Shown here: in pieces, positions 23,149-33,683 of the stretch
Layout of the letters: every line of letters begins with the position of its first letter
How positions within the stretch are numbered: the first letter of the stretch is position 1
Assembly: GCF_014649955.1 (NCBI RefSeq)
Contig: NZ_BMUA01000014.1
Span: 124,001-188,000 of the forward strand
Reading direction: 5' to 3'
Length of the DNA: 64,000 nucleotides
Source of the DNA: Streptomyces violascens
Lineage (GTDB): Bacteria; Actinomycetota; Actinomycetes; Streptomycetales; Streptomycetaceae
Translations under genes and position numbers: made by a program
Notes under the pieces: generated by a model
The model's database searches: none
The model's input: only the letters and a program-made list of their open reading frames with translations
Told to the model about the DNA's origin: nothing

Positions 23149-24362
23149 CTGGGCACCTCCGCGGTCAGCCGGAAAAGACCCTCGCCCGCGGGGCCCGCCT
23201 CCAGGGTGCCGCCGAGCGCGGACAGCCGTTCGCGCAGGCCGGCGAGGCCGGAACCGGGGGTGGTGTGGGGCCGCTCGGGTACGCCGTCGTTCTCGACGAC
23301 CAGCGTCGCGGTGCGCCCGCCGACGGCGAGCCTGATCGCGACGCTGCGGGCGTCCCCGTGCCGCAGCACGTTGGTGGTGGCCTCGCGCACCACCCAGCCG
23401 AGCGCCGACTGCACCTCGACGGTCAGCTCCTCGGAAGGCCCGCTGTAGTCGCAGCCGATCCCGGCCGCCTCCAGGACGCCCCGGGCGCCCTCGATCTCCA
23501 CGCCGAGGTCCGCCTCGCGATAGCCGCGCACCACTTCCCGTACCTCTTTCTGCGATTCCTGGGCGATGCGCTGCACCTCCACCATCTGTGCCACCGCCTC
23601 GGGCCGGCCGCGCTGGGCGAGCTGGACGGCGAGCTCGGCCTTCAGCGCGATGACGGCGAGGTTGCGGCCGAGCACGTCGTGCATGTCCCGCCCGAAGCGC
23701 AGCCGTTCCTCGGCGACGGCGAGCCGGGCCTCGGTCTGTCGGGCCCGGTCCGACTCCCACATCACCGACAGCGTCCAGGCCCCGCAGCGCGAGACCAGCA
23801 GGGCGTACAGGCCGGACAGGGCCACCCCGATCGCGAGGCCGAACAGCTGGGCGCCCGCCACTTCGGCGGGCGCCAGCACCGCCACGACCGGGATGCCGAG
23901 CAGCGCGAACCGCCAGAGGAAGGTGCGGGGCGGGACGAGCAGGCAGTACGTCATTCCGAACGGCATCATGATGTACAGCACGACGAGCAGGAGCGTCGGA
24001 TCACCGATGCCGTGCGCGGCCCGGAGCCCCGCGAGCAGGGCGAGCGAGAGCGCGCAGAGGCCCCCGGCCACCAGCAGCCCGCGCCGCGGCTCCTCGATGC
24101 GCCCGAGGTAGTGGTCGCAGGCCAGCCGGTGGACCTTGTTGCCCTGGAAGGCCTGCGCTGCGCCGACCACGACCGTCGCTACGCCGAGGGCCAGCTGCAA
24201 CGGGCCGTGCCGCATGCCCGGTGCGACGAACGGCACATCCCAGCTGAGGAAGAGGAACCAGGTCGAGCACCGCCACAACAGCCGGCTCTGGACCTCGACC
24301 TTCTCGACCCTGCTGCGGTCGTGCCAGTGCCGTCGATGCCACGCTCGTATCCGGCCGAACAC
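23145..24362 (-). CDS. DesK-type sensor histidine kinase
   Basis: The product has 405 residues. The N-terminal half has five or six membrane helices (about 45-210) with no extracellular sensor domain. A HisKA_3 dimerisation helix follows with the phospho-acceptor in R-F-G-R-D-M-H-D-V-L-G-R-N-L (His about 243), then an HATPase domain with R-E-A-T-T-N-V-L-R-H-G and G-S-G-L-A-G-L-R-E-R. Kinases of this class usually sense membrane state or a lipid-soluble signal. It lies 29 bases behind the ABC permease and overlaps the regulator gene. Confidence 0.92.
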   Translation of the reverse strand: MFGRIRAWHRRHWHDRSRVEKVEVQSRLLWRCSTWFLFLSWDVPFVAPGMRHGPLQLALGVATVVVGAAQAFQGNKVHRLACDHYLGRIEEPRRGLLVAGGLCALSLALLAGLRAAHGIGDPTLLLVVLYIMMPFGMTYCLLVPPRTFLWRFALLGIPVVAVLAPAEVAGAQLFGLAIGVALSGLYALLVSRCGAWTLSVMWESDRARQTEARLAVAEERLRFGRDMHDVLGRNLAVIALKAELAVQLAQRGRPEAVAQMVEVQRIAQESQKEVREVVRGYREADLGVEIEGARGVLEAAGIGCDYSGPSEELTVEVQSALGWVVREATTNVLRHGDARSVAIRLAVGGRTATLVVENDGVPERPHTTPGSGLAGLRERLSALGGTLEAGPAGEGLFRLTAEVPR

Positions 24363-24391
24363 CCTGCCGTCCCCCCTGTCTCAGCACTGTC

Positions 24392-25207
24392 TCAACGCCG
24401 CGGCTCCCAGCGGAAGCGCTTGCGCACGACCAGTACCGCGATGAACGTCCAGACAACCATGACGAGCAGTTCCCGCAGCACCTCGCCCGTACCGGCGCCG
24501 GTCCAGCCGTCCCGGATCATGCCCACCACCGGGCTCAGCGGCAGCAGTTCGCAGAACGAGGCCAGCTTGCCGGGCAGCACGTCCAGCGGTACGACCATGC
24601 CCGAGCCGGCGATCGACAGCATCATCATGGGCATGACCGCGATCTGGGCGCCCTCCGCGGACTTGGTGACGGCGGCGGTCGCTGCGGCGAGCGCGCCCAT
24701 CACGACCATGCCGAGCAGCAGCCCGACGACCGCGAGCCACAGGGTCCCCGGAACCGGCACGTCCATCAGGACCGAGCCGCCCACCGCGAGCAGCACGGCC
24801 TGCGCGAGCCCGATGAGCACCGCGGGCAGCGCCGCCCCCGCCAGGATCTCCAGGTCGCGCAACTCCCCGGTGCGCAGCCGTTTCAGAACGAGTTCCTCAC
24901 GGCGTACGACGTAGACGCCCGTCAGCGTCGAATACACCGCGAACAGCAGCACGTAGCCGAGCGCGCCGGGCAGCAGCACCGTGCCGACGGTGAGCCCGGT
25001 CTGCTTCAGGTCCATGCTGCTGACGGCCGAGTGCATCGAGACGGTGAGCACGGTCGGGAGCGCGAGGACGGTGAACATCGCGGACTTGTTGCGGGCGAGC
25101 AGGGTGAGTTCGGCGCGCCCCAGCGCCTTCATGCGGTCCGCCGCGGTGTTGGGGGTCCGCTCCCTCGCCCGCACCGGGCTCCGTACCGCGTCCGAAGTGG
25201 TCGTCAT
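24392..25207 (-). CDS. ABC-2 type transporter permease
   Basis: The product has 271 residues with six membrane helices between about 40 and 260, typical of ABC-2 export permeases. The start ATG at 25207 overlaps the ATPase stop (ATGA), pairing the two subunits one to one. The substrate is unknown. In Streptomyces such pairs beside a DesK/NarL system often act in drug or lipid export, but nothing in this protein identifies a cargo. Confidence 0.88.
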   Translation of the reverse strand: MTTTSDAVRSPVRARERTPNTAADRMKALGRAELTLLARNKSAMFTVLALPTVLTVSMHSAVSSMDLKQTGLTVGTVLLPGALGYVLLFAVYSTLTGVYVVRREELVLKRLRTGELRDLEILAGAALPAVLIGLAQAVLLAVGGSVLMDVPVPGTLWLAVVGLLLGMVVMGALAAATAAVTKSAEGAQIAVMPMMMLSIAGSGMVVPLDVLPGKLASFCELLPLSPVVGMIRDGWTGAGTGEVLRELLVMVVWTFIAVLVVRKRFRWEPRR

Positions 25208-26202
25208 CGGAGGGTCTCCTCTTCCTGGCGCTGGTCCTGCGCGATCTTCATGAACGCCTCTTCGAGCGAGGCCGAGCGCACGTCGAGCCCCCGCAGCTCG
25301 ACCCCGCTGTCCCTGGCCCACAACAGCAGCCCGGTGGCGGCCTGTTGGAGCGCGTTCGTCTTCAGCCGTACGGTGCGGCCGCTCGTCTCGTGGCTGCTGA
25401 CGCCGAGCCGGTCGAGCGGCGGCAGATCGCCGAGGTGGTAGCCGTCGGGCAGCTCGAAGGCGATGTGCGAGGGCTGGGCGGCGACGACTTCGTCGACCCG
25501 GCCGCTCGCCGCTATGCGCCCGTTGTGGAGGATCGCGAGCCGCTCGGCGAGCGCCTCGGCCTCCTCCAGGTAGTGGGTGGTCAGGAGCACGGTGGTGCCG
25601 CCGTCGCGCAGCGCCCGCACCAACTCCCAGGTGTCGCGCCGCCCTTCGGCGTCCAGGCCCGTCGTCGGCTCGTCGAGGAAGAGCACCTCGGGCCGCGAGA
25701 GCAGCGCGAGCGCCAGGTCGAGCCGCCGCTTCTCGCCCCCCGAGAGCTGCTTGACCCGTACATCGGAGCGCCGTCCCAGGTCGACGAGCTCCAGCGCCTC
25801 GTCCACGGCCCCGCCCGTCGCCCGACCACCGCCCCTCACCGAGCGGCTCCGCCGCGCACCTTCTGGTCGACCACTGGTACAGCCCGCCCACATCCGTACG
25901 GTCTCGGCGACGGTGAGCTCGGCGGGGAAGCCGCCTTCCTGGAGCATCACGCCGGTACGGGGGCGCACGGCGGCCCGTTCGGTGTACGGGTCGTGCCCGA
26001 GCACCCGGACGCTGCCGCCGCTGGGCGGGGCGAGGCCTTCGAGGAGTTCGACGGTGGAGGTCTTGCCCGCGCCGTTGGTGCCGAGCAGCGCGAAGAGTTC
26101 GCCGCGCGCCACCGAGAAGGAGATTCCGGAAACGGCCTCGAAGCCCCCGGCGTAGGTCCGCCGCAGCTCCTCGGCCTCGATCACATTCGCTGTGCCTGCC
26201 AT
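25204..26202 (-). CDS. ABC transporter ATP-binding protein (drug-export type)
   Basis: The product has 332 residues. Walker A (G-T-N-G-A-G-K-T, about 41-48), Q-loop (GVMLQEGGFP), signature L-S-G-G-E-K-R-R and Walker B (V-L-F-L-D-E-P-T-T-G) are all present, followed by the C-terminal domain usual for DrrA-like ATPases. Between Q-loop and signature lies an Arg/Gly-rich insertion (GRPEGARRSRSVRGGGRATGG) of about 20 residues that relatives generally lack. First gene of the four-gene operon ATPase, permease, kinase, regulator, all leftward. Confidence 0.92.
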   Translation of the reverse strand: MAGTANVIEAEELRRTYAGGFEAVSGISFSVARGELFALLGTNGAGKTSTVELLEGLAPPSGGSVRVLGHDPYTERAAVRPRTGVMLQEGGFPAELTVAETVRMWAGCTSGRPEGARRSRSVRGGGRATGGAVDEALELVDLGRRSDVRVKQLSGGEKRRLDLALALLSRPEVLFLDEPTTGLDAEGRRDTWELVRALRDGGTTVLLTTHYLEEAEALAERLAILHNGRIAASGRVDEVVAAQPSHIAFELPDGYHLGDLPPLDRLGVSSHETSGRTVRLKTNALQQAATGLLLWARDSGVELRGLDVRSASLEEAFMKIAQDQRQEEETLR

Positions 26203-26291
26203 GCCTTCAGCGTTCCGCGGGAAACAGGGCGCGGGCAGTGCGCGGTGTCATCACCGGCCATGACAAATGTCAGGAGAGGACCGGGACATGA

Positions 26292-26326
26292 CTGAAGGCC
26301 CCAGTTCGATGAACTGGGGCCTTCAG
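26292..26326 (-). terminator. Terminator of the tRNA-Gly pair
   Basis: 16-bp perfect stem CTGAAGGCCCCAGTTC (26292-26307) with 26311-26326 and a three-base loop, ten bases past the tRNA-Gly 3' end. Confidence 0.8.
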
Positions 26327-26335
26327 TGCTTCCTG

Positions 26336-26408
26336 AGCGGACGACGAGATTCGAACTCGCGACCCTCACCTTGGCAAGGTGATGCTCTACCAACTGAGCC
26401 ACGTCCGC
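26336..26408 (-). tRNA. tRNA-Gly(GCC), second copy
   Basis: 73 bases, acceptor GCGGACG/CGTCCGC, anticodon loop CTTGCCA, normal D- and T-loops. It differs from the copy at 22442 in acceptor and anticodon-arm pairs. Confidence 0.95.
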
Positions 26409-26486
26409 ATGCCGCCACACAGCTTTCACTGCGTGGTGCGAGCACTACTCTACCTGATCCACAAGAGGGATCGGTACGCAATGCAG

Positions 26487-26558
26487 AGCGGGTGACAGGA
26501 ATTGCACACTGCGCCTTCCCCCTGGAAGGGGGATGTTCTGCTACTGAACTACACCCGC
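26487..26558 (-). tRNA. tRNA-Gly(TCC) with atypical D- and T-loops
   Basis: 72 bases with acceptor GCGGGTG/CACCCGC and anticodon loop CTTCCAG, giving UCC. The D-loop AGTAGCA lacks the usual GG, and the T-loop is TGCAATT in place of TTCRANN. The T-stem pairs poorly in standard register (CAGTG with CCTGT) unless a T is bulged. The two neighbouring tRNA-Gly genes have standard loops, so this is a property of this gene. Confidence 0.9.
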
Positions 26559-26692
26559 ACGCTCCGGTGGACCGGGCCTTTCGGCCTTGCCCCTCGGCGT
26601 GCTCCAGACTCTAGCTGATCAGCAGGGGGGGTTTGCAACTCCGGTGTCCGGGGCGGGTGCAGGGCCGCCCCGGACGGGACCCGGGCGGGAGG

Positions 26693-27010
26693 TCAGCTCG
26701 CCTCGGCGAAGGCCTCGTAGACCTTCTTCGGGATCCGGCCGCGGGCCGGCACGTCCATCTTGTTGGAGCGCGCCCAGGCGCGGACGGCCGCCGGGTCGGG
26801 CGCGACGGCGGTGTGCCGATACGTCTTCCCGGACTTCGAGTGCTTCCGGCCCGCCGTCACGTAAGGCGCGAGCGCCTTGCGCAGTTTCTTTGCATTGGCG
26901 GGATTGAGGTCGATCTCGTAGACCTTTCCGTCCAGGCCGAACGTGACCGTTTCCGCCGCTTCTCCGCCGTCGATGTCATCGGAGAGTGTGACCACTACGC
27001 GCTGAGCCAC
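26693..27010 (-). CDS. lsr2: Lsr2 nucleoid-associated protein
   Basis: The product has 105 residues. Lsr2 is the actinobacterial xenogeneic silencer: it dimerises through its N-terminal beta domain and binds AT-rich minor grooves through a C-terminal R-G-R hook. The N-terminal M-A-Q-R-V-V-V-T-L-S-D-D-I-D-G, the dimer domain (about 5-60) and the hook P-A-R-G-R-I-P (R90-G91-R92) are present. It is divergent from purS across a 320-bp intergenic region that is visibly richer in A and T than its surroundings, a plausible autoregulatory target. Confidence 0.95.
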   Translation of the reverse strand: MAQRVVVTLSDDIDGGEAAETVTFGLDGKVYEIDLNPANAKKLRKALAPYVTAGRKHSKSGKTYRHTAVAPDPAAVRAWARSNKMDVPARGRIPKKVYEAFAEAS

Positions 27011-27331
27011 GGATATCGGTTCCTTCCTACGGTCTCGCCACTCCCACGTGCCTGACGTGCGGCGATACCGGCCTTCCGGCTGTTATGGAGCAATGTTGCT
27101 TTCGCTGGGATTCCTTTGTACAGCGGCACCCATTGCAATGTGAAGCCCAGCCAATTGCATCAGCGTGTCCCGACGCAATGACTTCGGCGACTTTTTCTCG
27201 GGATTTTTCCCACGTGTTGTCGCGGCCGAAACCGGAACGTGATCGGGGGTCAGCTATATCTACCCGCGTAGATTTTTTGGGCGGGTACTCTGAGGGAACC
27301 GCCTTCGCACCACACCACACCGGGAGTGCCA
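27011..27331. promoter_or_regulatory. AT-richer divergent promoter region between lsr2 and purS
   Basis: No gene is supported here. The stretch 27080-27290 has A/T runs (gactttttctcgggattttt, gattttttggg) rare elsewhere in the window. A small palindrome TCTAC-ccgc-GTAGA lies at 27259-27272, followed by a T-tract, about 60 bases before purS. Possible roles are purS promoter control and Lsr2 binding. Confidence 0.4.
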
Positions 27332-27586
27332 GTGGCACGCGTCGTAGTCGACGTCATGCTCAAGCCGGAAATCCTCGACCCGCAGGGACAGGCGGTGCAG
27401 CGCGCACTGCCCCGTCTCGGCTTCGAGGGGATCGGCGACGTACGTCAGGGAAAGCGTTTCGAGCTGGAGGTCGAGGGGCCGGTCGACGAGGCCGCCCTCG
27501 CCCGCATCCACGAGATGGCCGAGACCTTCCTCGCCAACACCGTCATCGAAGACTTCACCGTCAAGGTCGAGGAGCAGTCCAAGTGA
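27332..27586 (+). CDS. purS: FGAM synthase, PurS subunit
   Basis: The product has 84 residues. It is the small structural subunit that bridges PurL and PurQ in the three-part formylglycinamidine ribonucleotide synthase. Family marks are V-V-V-D-V-M-L-K-P-E-I-L-D-P-Q-G and the centre R-Q-G-K-R-F-E. The GTG at 27332 is chosen because gggag sits five bases upstream; a GTG six bases earlier would overlap that site. It overlaps purQ by four bases (GTGA). Confidence 0.95.
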   Translation: MARVVVDVMLKPEILDPQGQAVQRALPRLGFEGIGDVRQGKRFELEVEGPVDEAALARIHEMAETFLANTVIEDFTVKVEEQSK

Positions 27587-28262
27587 CTGCACGCATCGGC
27601 GTTGTCACCTTCCCCGGCACCCTTGACGACCGGGACAGTCTGCGGGCCGTGCGCATCGCCGGCGCCGAGCCGGTTTCGCTCTGGCACCGCGACAAGGACC
27701 TCAAGCAGGTCGACGCGGTCGTCCTCGCCGGTGGGTTCTCCTACGGCGACTACCTGCGGGCCGGGGCCATCTCCCGGTTCTCGCCGGTGATGGAGACGAT
27801 CATCGAGCAGGCGAAGGCCGGTCTTCCGGTCCTCGGCATCTGCAACGGCTTCCAGATCCTCACCGAGTCGCACCTGCTGCCGGGCGCCATGCTCCGCAAC
27901 AACCACCTGCACTTCATCTGCCGCGAGCAGAAGCTGCGGGTGGAGAACGCGGAGACCGCCTGGACCGCCGACTACGAGGCCGGCCAGGAGATCCAGGTTC
28001 CGCTCAAGAACATGGACGGCCGGTACGTCGCCGACGAGCGCACGCTGGACGAGCTGGAGGCCGAGGGCCGGGTCGCGTTCCGCTACCTGGACATGAACCC
28101 CAACGGCTCGCTCCGCGACATCGCGGGCATCACCAACGCCGCCGGCAACGTCGTCGGCCTGATGCCGCACCCCGAGCACGCCGTGGAGCCGCTGATCGGT
28201 ACGGGCCGTACCGACGGCCTCGGATTCTTCACTTCGATCCTGAAGAAGCTGGTCAACGCCTC

Positions 28263-28266
<4 letters not shown>
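27583..28266 (+). CDS. purQ: FGAM synthase, glutaminase subunit PurQ
   Basis: The product has 227 residues. This class I glutamine amidotransferase supplies ammonia to PurL. The nucleophile elbow G-I-C-N-G-F-Q (Cys about 86), the opening V-V-T-F-P-G-T and the C-terminal P-H-P-E-H motif complete the triad. It starts at GTG overlapping purS and ends overlapping purL (ATGA), giving a tightly coupled purS-purQ-purL operon. Confidence 0.96.
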
Positions 28267-30512
<2,246 letters not shown>

Positions 30513-30527
30513 TACGCGCCAACTCCT

Positions 30528-30562
30528 CGGCCCCGTACCTCAGTTGATGAGGTACGGGGCCG
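30528..30562. terminator. Bidirectional terminator between purL and the MFS gene
   Basis: 15-bp stem CGGCCCCGTACCTCA (30528-30542 with 30548-30562), between two converging genes. Confidence 0.8.
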
Positions 30563-30570
30563 AAGTGCGT

Positions 30571-32127
30571 TCAGGCGTCGACGAGCTGCTTGCTCTCCAC
30601 CGGGGTGGAGGGCACGGGCCGGGTCTCGGCGGGGAGGCGGGCGGCCAGGACCGCGGCGACCGCCATGACTCCGGCCGCCACCAGGAAGACCACGTCCATC
30701 GCGGAGACGAAGCCGTGCACCGCGGTGTCGCGGGCGGCGCCGGTCAGGTGGGCGATGGTGCTGGTCGAGCCGCCCGGCACCTTCGCCTCGTACACCCGGC
30801 TGAGCAGCGTGCCGAAGACGGCGGCGCCCAGCGCGTTCCCCAGCGTCTGGAAGAACCGGATGCTGGTGGTCGCGATGCCGAGCTGGTGGGCGGGGGCGGC
30901 GTTCTGGACGTACGGGATGAGCTGGCCTATCAGCAGGCCGAACCCGCAGCCCATGAGCAGGAGCGCGCCCCGGACCTGCCACAGCGAGGTGCCGGCGTCG
31001 AGGGTGGCGAGCACGGCGAGCGCGAGGGCGGAGGCGACGGTGCCGGTCAGCACGAAGGTCTTCATGCGCCAGCCGCGGTCGGTGAGCCTGCCCGCGGCGA
31101 GGCCGACGGCGGTCATGCCGAGCGCCATGGGGACGAGGTAGAGGCCGGAGGCCGCCGGGGCCAGGCCGCGCACCGCCTGGAGGTAGATCATGACGTAGAC
31201 CAGCGCGCCCATCATCGCGGCGCCGAGCAGCCCCTGGATGGCGAAGCCGTACCGCAGTTGGGGCACCTTGAACATCGACAGCGGCAGGACCGGCTCGGCG
31301 GCGGTCGTCTGGCGGCGCAGGAACAGGGCGAGGGTCAGGACGCAGGCCACGAGCAGGCCGACGATCTCGGGCGAGCCCCATGCGTACTGCTTGCCGCCCC
31401 AGCTGGTCGCCAGGAGCAGGCTGCTGGTGAACGCGGCGGCGAGCGCCGCGCCGAGGTAGTCGATGCGGTGGCGGGCCGGGGAGACCGGGAGCTTCAGTAC
31501 GAGGACGGCGCCGATCAGCGCGGCGATGCCGAGCGGCAGGTTGATGTAGAAGATCCAGCGCCAGTTGGCGTGGTCCGCGAGGGTGCCGCCGATCCAGGGG
31601 CCGATCGCCATGCCGGTGCCCGCGACGATCCCGCCGACGCCGCTCCCCTTGTTGCCGCTCTTGCCGCTCTTGCCGCTCTTGCCGCCCTTGCCGTCCGCGG
31701 TCCCGAGCTGGGCGAGTACGACCATGGTGACGCTCATCAGCCCGCCGCCGCCCAGGCCCTGGAGGGCGCGGGCCGCGATCAGTTCGGTCATCGACTGGGC
31801 GGCACCGCACAGCGCCGAGCCGAGCAGGAAGGCGGCGACGGCGCCGACGAAGACCTTCTTCGCGCCGAGGGTGTCGCAGAGCTTTCCGTACAGGGGCAGC
31901 GCCGCGGCCGAGGCGAGCGCGAAGGCGCTGATCAGCCAGGGGATCTTGTCGACTCCATGTGCCGGGTCGAGATCGCGGGCGATCGGCACGGTGGCCGCCG
32001 ACACGATGTTCATGTCGAGCACGGCCAGCAGGATCGTGGCGATGCAGACGGCCATGGCGATGAGGGTCTGGGTCTTGGTCATGAGGGGCCGAGCGGTGTT
32101 CGTGGTCTTCGTCATGGGCACCACCAT
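30571..32127 (-). CDS. MFS drug exporter, DHA2 (EmrB/QacA) family
   Basis: The product has 518 residues with about 14 membrane helices. Motif A reads G-K-L-C-D-T-L-G-A-K-K after helix 2, and the first helix carries the DHA2 mark L-D-M-N-I-V. These proton-driven pumps export drugs and cationic compounds. A low-complexity loop G-K-G-G-K-S-G-K-S-G-K-S-G-N-K-G (about 148-163), coded by near-identical 9-base units, interrupts the region between helices 4 and 5. The start is either 32127 or 32115. It is divergent from a TetR gene with a palindrome between, so TetR control is likely. Confidence 0.92.
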   Translation of the reverse strand: MVVPMTKTTNTARPLMTKTQTLIAMAVCIATILLAVLDMNIVSAATVPIARDLDPAHGVDKIPWLISAFALASAAALPLYGKLCDTLGAKKVFVGAVAAFLLGSALCGAAQSMTELIAARALQGLGGGGLMSVTMVVLAQLGTADGKGGKSGKSGKSGNKGSGVGGIVAGTGMAIGPWIGGTLADHANWRWIFYINLPLGIAALIGAVLVLKLPVSPARHRIDYLGAALAAAFTSSLLLATSWGGKQYAWGSPEIVGLLVACVLTLALFLRRQTTAAEPVLPLSMFKVPQLRYGFAIQGLLGAAMMGALVYVMIYLQAVRGLAPAASGLYLVPMALGMTAVGLAAGRLTDRGWRMKTFVLTGTVASALALAVLATLDAGTSLWQVRGALLLMGCGFGLLIGQLIPYVQNAAPAHQLGIATTSIRFFQTLGNALGAAVFGTLLSRVYEAKVPGGSTSTIAHLTGAARDTAVHGFVSAMDVVFLVAAGVMAVAAVLAARLPAETRPVPSTPVESKQLVDA

Positions 32128-32134
32128 GGACCAG

Positions 32135-32157
32135 AAAGATAGACCGAGTCAATCTTT
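32135..32157. promoter_or_regulatory. Palindromic operator between the MFS and TetR genes
   Basis: AAAGATAGAC-cga-GTCAATCTTT has 10-bp arms with one mismatch. It contains a minus-strand TTGACT that could be a -35 element for the MFS gene. An 11-base direct repeat TTTCATCCTGG (32155-32165 and 32172-32182) adjoins it. Confidence 0.65.
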
Positions 32158-32195
32158 CATCCTGGATTAAATTTCATCCTGGTACAGTGATGCGC

Positions 32196-32834
32196 ATGAC
32201 TGCTGGTGAGGGGCTGCGCGAGCGCAAGAAGCGGGAGACCGCGATGCGGATCTGGCGCACCGCGCTCGACCTGTTCACCGAGCGCGGCTTCGACCATGTA
32301 TCGGTGGCGGAGATCGCCGCCGCCGCCGACGTCTCGAAGATGACCGTCTTCAATTACTTCGGCACGAAGGAAGACCTGGTCACCGCGCCGATGATGAACG
32401 ACGTCGGCGATGTCGTACGGGCGGTGCGCGAGCGAGAGGCCGGCGAGTCGGCGGTGGCCGCGGTACGCCGCCAGTTCCTGGAGATGATCGAGCTGCGCGA
32501 CCCGTCGGTCGGCCTCAACGACGACCCGCGCTCCCTCCAGGCCCGCCAGCTCATCATGAACACACCGGTGTTGCTCCAGCGCGCCTCCGTCGCCTTCCGC
32601 GAAGCACAGCAGGAGCTGGCCGAGCTGCTCACCGAGGAGGGCGGTGACCCGATGCTCGCCGCGGTCGCGGCCGCCCAGTTGACCGGCGCCCGCAACGCGC
32701 TGATCGCCGAGCACCACCGCCGCATCCTCGGCGGAGAGTCCGTGCAGTGGGTCGTGACCGACGCCGCGGAGCGCGCCGAGCGGGCGTTCGCGCAGGTCGA
32801 AAATGGCCTAGGGAGCTATCCCGGCCCGGCGTAG
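32196..32834 (+). CDS. TetR-family transcriptional regulator
   Basis: The product has 212 residues. The N-terminal helix-turn-helix is clear: R-I-W-R-T-A-L-D-L-F-T-E-R-G-F with V-A-E-I-A-A-A-A-D-V-S-K-M-T and Y-F-G-T-K-E-D-L. The rest is the helical ligand domain. A possible -10 (TACAGT, 32183-32188) lies seven bases before the ATG at 32196, and no ribosome site is seen, so the mRNA may be leaderless. In-frame starts at 32187 and 32190 exist. Its likely target is the divergent MFS exporter. Confidence 0.9.
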   Translation: MTAGEGLRERKKRETAMRIWRTALDLFTERGFDHVSVAEIAAAADVSKMTVFNYFGTKEDLVTAPMMNDVGDVVRAVREREAGESAVAAVRRQFLEMIELRDPSVGLNDDPRSLQARQLIMNTPVLLQRASVAFREAQQELAELLTEEGGDPMLAAVAAAQLTGARNALIAEHHRRILGGESVQWVVTDAAERAERAFAQVENGLGSYPGPA

Positions 32835-32844
32835 GCTCGGTTTC

Positions 32845-33642
32845 ATGCCCCCGGCCAAGAAGCGCGCCCGCAAGTACGACCCGGTGAAGATCCGGGCCGC
32901 CGTCCTCGCCCAGTTCGGTCACGTACGCCAGGCCGTCGGCACGCTCACGCCCGAGCAGCTCGCCCGGCCCACCCGGCTCGGCGACTGGACGGTGCGCGAG
33001 CTCGCCGTGCACCACACGATGGCGCTCGGCATGCTGGATCGCTACCTCGCCGAGGAGGAGCCGCTCAAGCAAGAGGTCGGGCTGCTCGACTGGCCGTTCC
33101 GCACGGCGGCGGTGGGTGACCAAGTGGCCGACGGAACAAGGGAGTTGGCGGCCTCGACCGCCGACCTCGACGCCCTCTTCGAGCAGCGGGCGGCCCGCAC
33201 CGAGGAGCTCTTCGCGGCCACCGCCGACACCCGGCTCATGCCGACCCGGTTCGGCGCGATGACCTTCGCCGACGTCCTGGTGACCCGGACCGTCGAACTC
33301 GTCGTCCACACCGACGACTTGAACGACGCCCTGCCCGAACTCGGCGTCCCCTACGACCGGCAGGCGCTCGCCGCCTGCACCCGGCTGCTCGCCGACGCGC
33401 TCGCCGTGAAGGCGCCGGGCGGCTCGGTCGAGGTGCGGATCCCGCCGTACGCGGTGGTCCAGTGCGTGGCCGGCCCGAAGCACACCCGGGGCACCCCGCC
33501 GAACGTCGTCGAGACCGACCCGCTCACGTGGATCCGGCTCGCGACGGGGCGTACGGGGTGGGCCGAGGCGCGGGACTCGGCGAAGGTCGCGGCGAGCGGG
33601 GAGCGGGCGGACCTGTCGGCGGTCCTGCCGGTGATGGCGTAG
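32845..33642 (+). CDS. Maleylpyruvate-isomerase-like mycothiol-dependent family protein with sterol-carrier-type C-terminus
   Basis: The product has 265 residues. The N-terminal DinB/MDMPI-like four-helix bundle (about 15-165) has the opening L-T-P-E-Q-L-A-R-P-T-R-L-G-D-W-T-V-R-E-L and a metal-type H-H-T and H-T-D-D pair. The last 90 residues resemble the sterol-carrier-like domain found in this family (V-E-T-D-P-L-T-W-I-R-L-A-T-G). Members use mycothiol as cofactor, but the substrate of this subgroup is unknown. The start is ten bases after the TetR stop, possibly in one transcript. Confidence 0.85.
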   Translation: MPPAKKRARKYDPVKIRAAVLAQFGHVRQAVGTLTPEQLARPTRLGDWTVRELAVHHTMALGMLDRYLAEEEPLKQEVGLLDWPFRTAAVGDQVADGTRELAASTADLDALFEQRAARTEELFAATADTRLMPTRFGAMTFADVLVTRTVELVVHTDDLNDALPELGVPYDRQALAACTRLLADALAVKAPGGSVEVRIPPYAVVQCVAGPKHTRGTPPNVVETDPLTWIRLATGRTGWAEARDSAKVAASGERADLSAVLPVMA

Positions 33643-33683
33643 CCGGACGGGCTGAAGATGCCCGGTGCGGACCGGCACGGACG

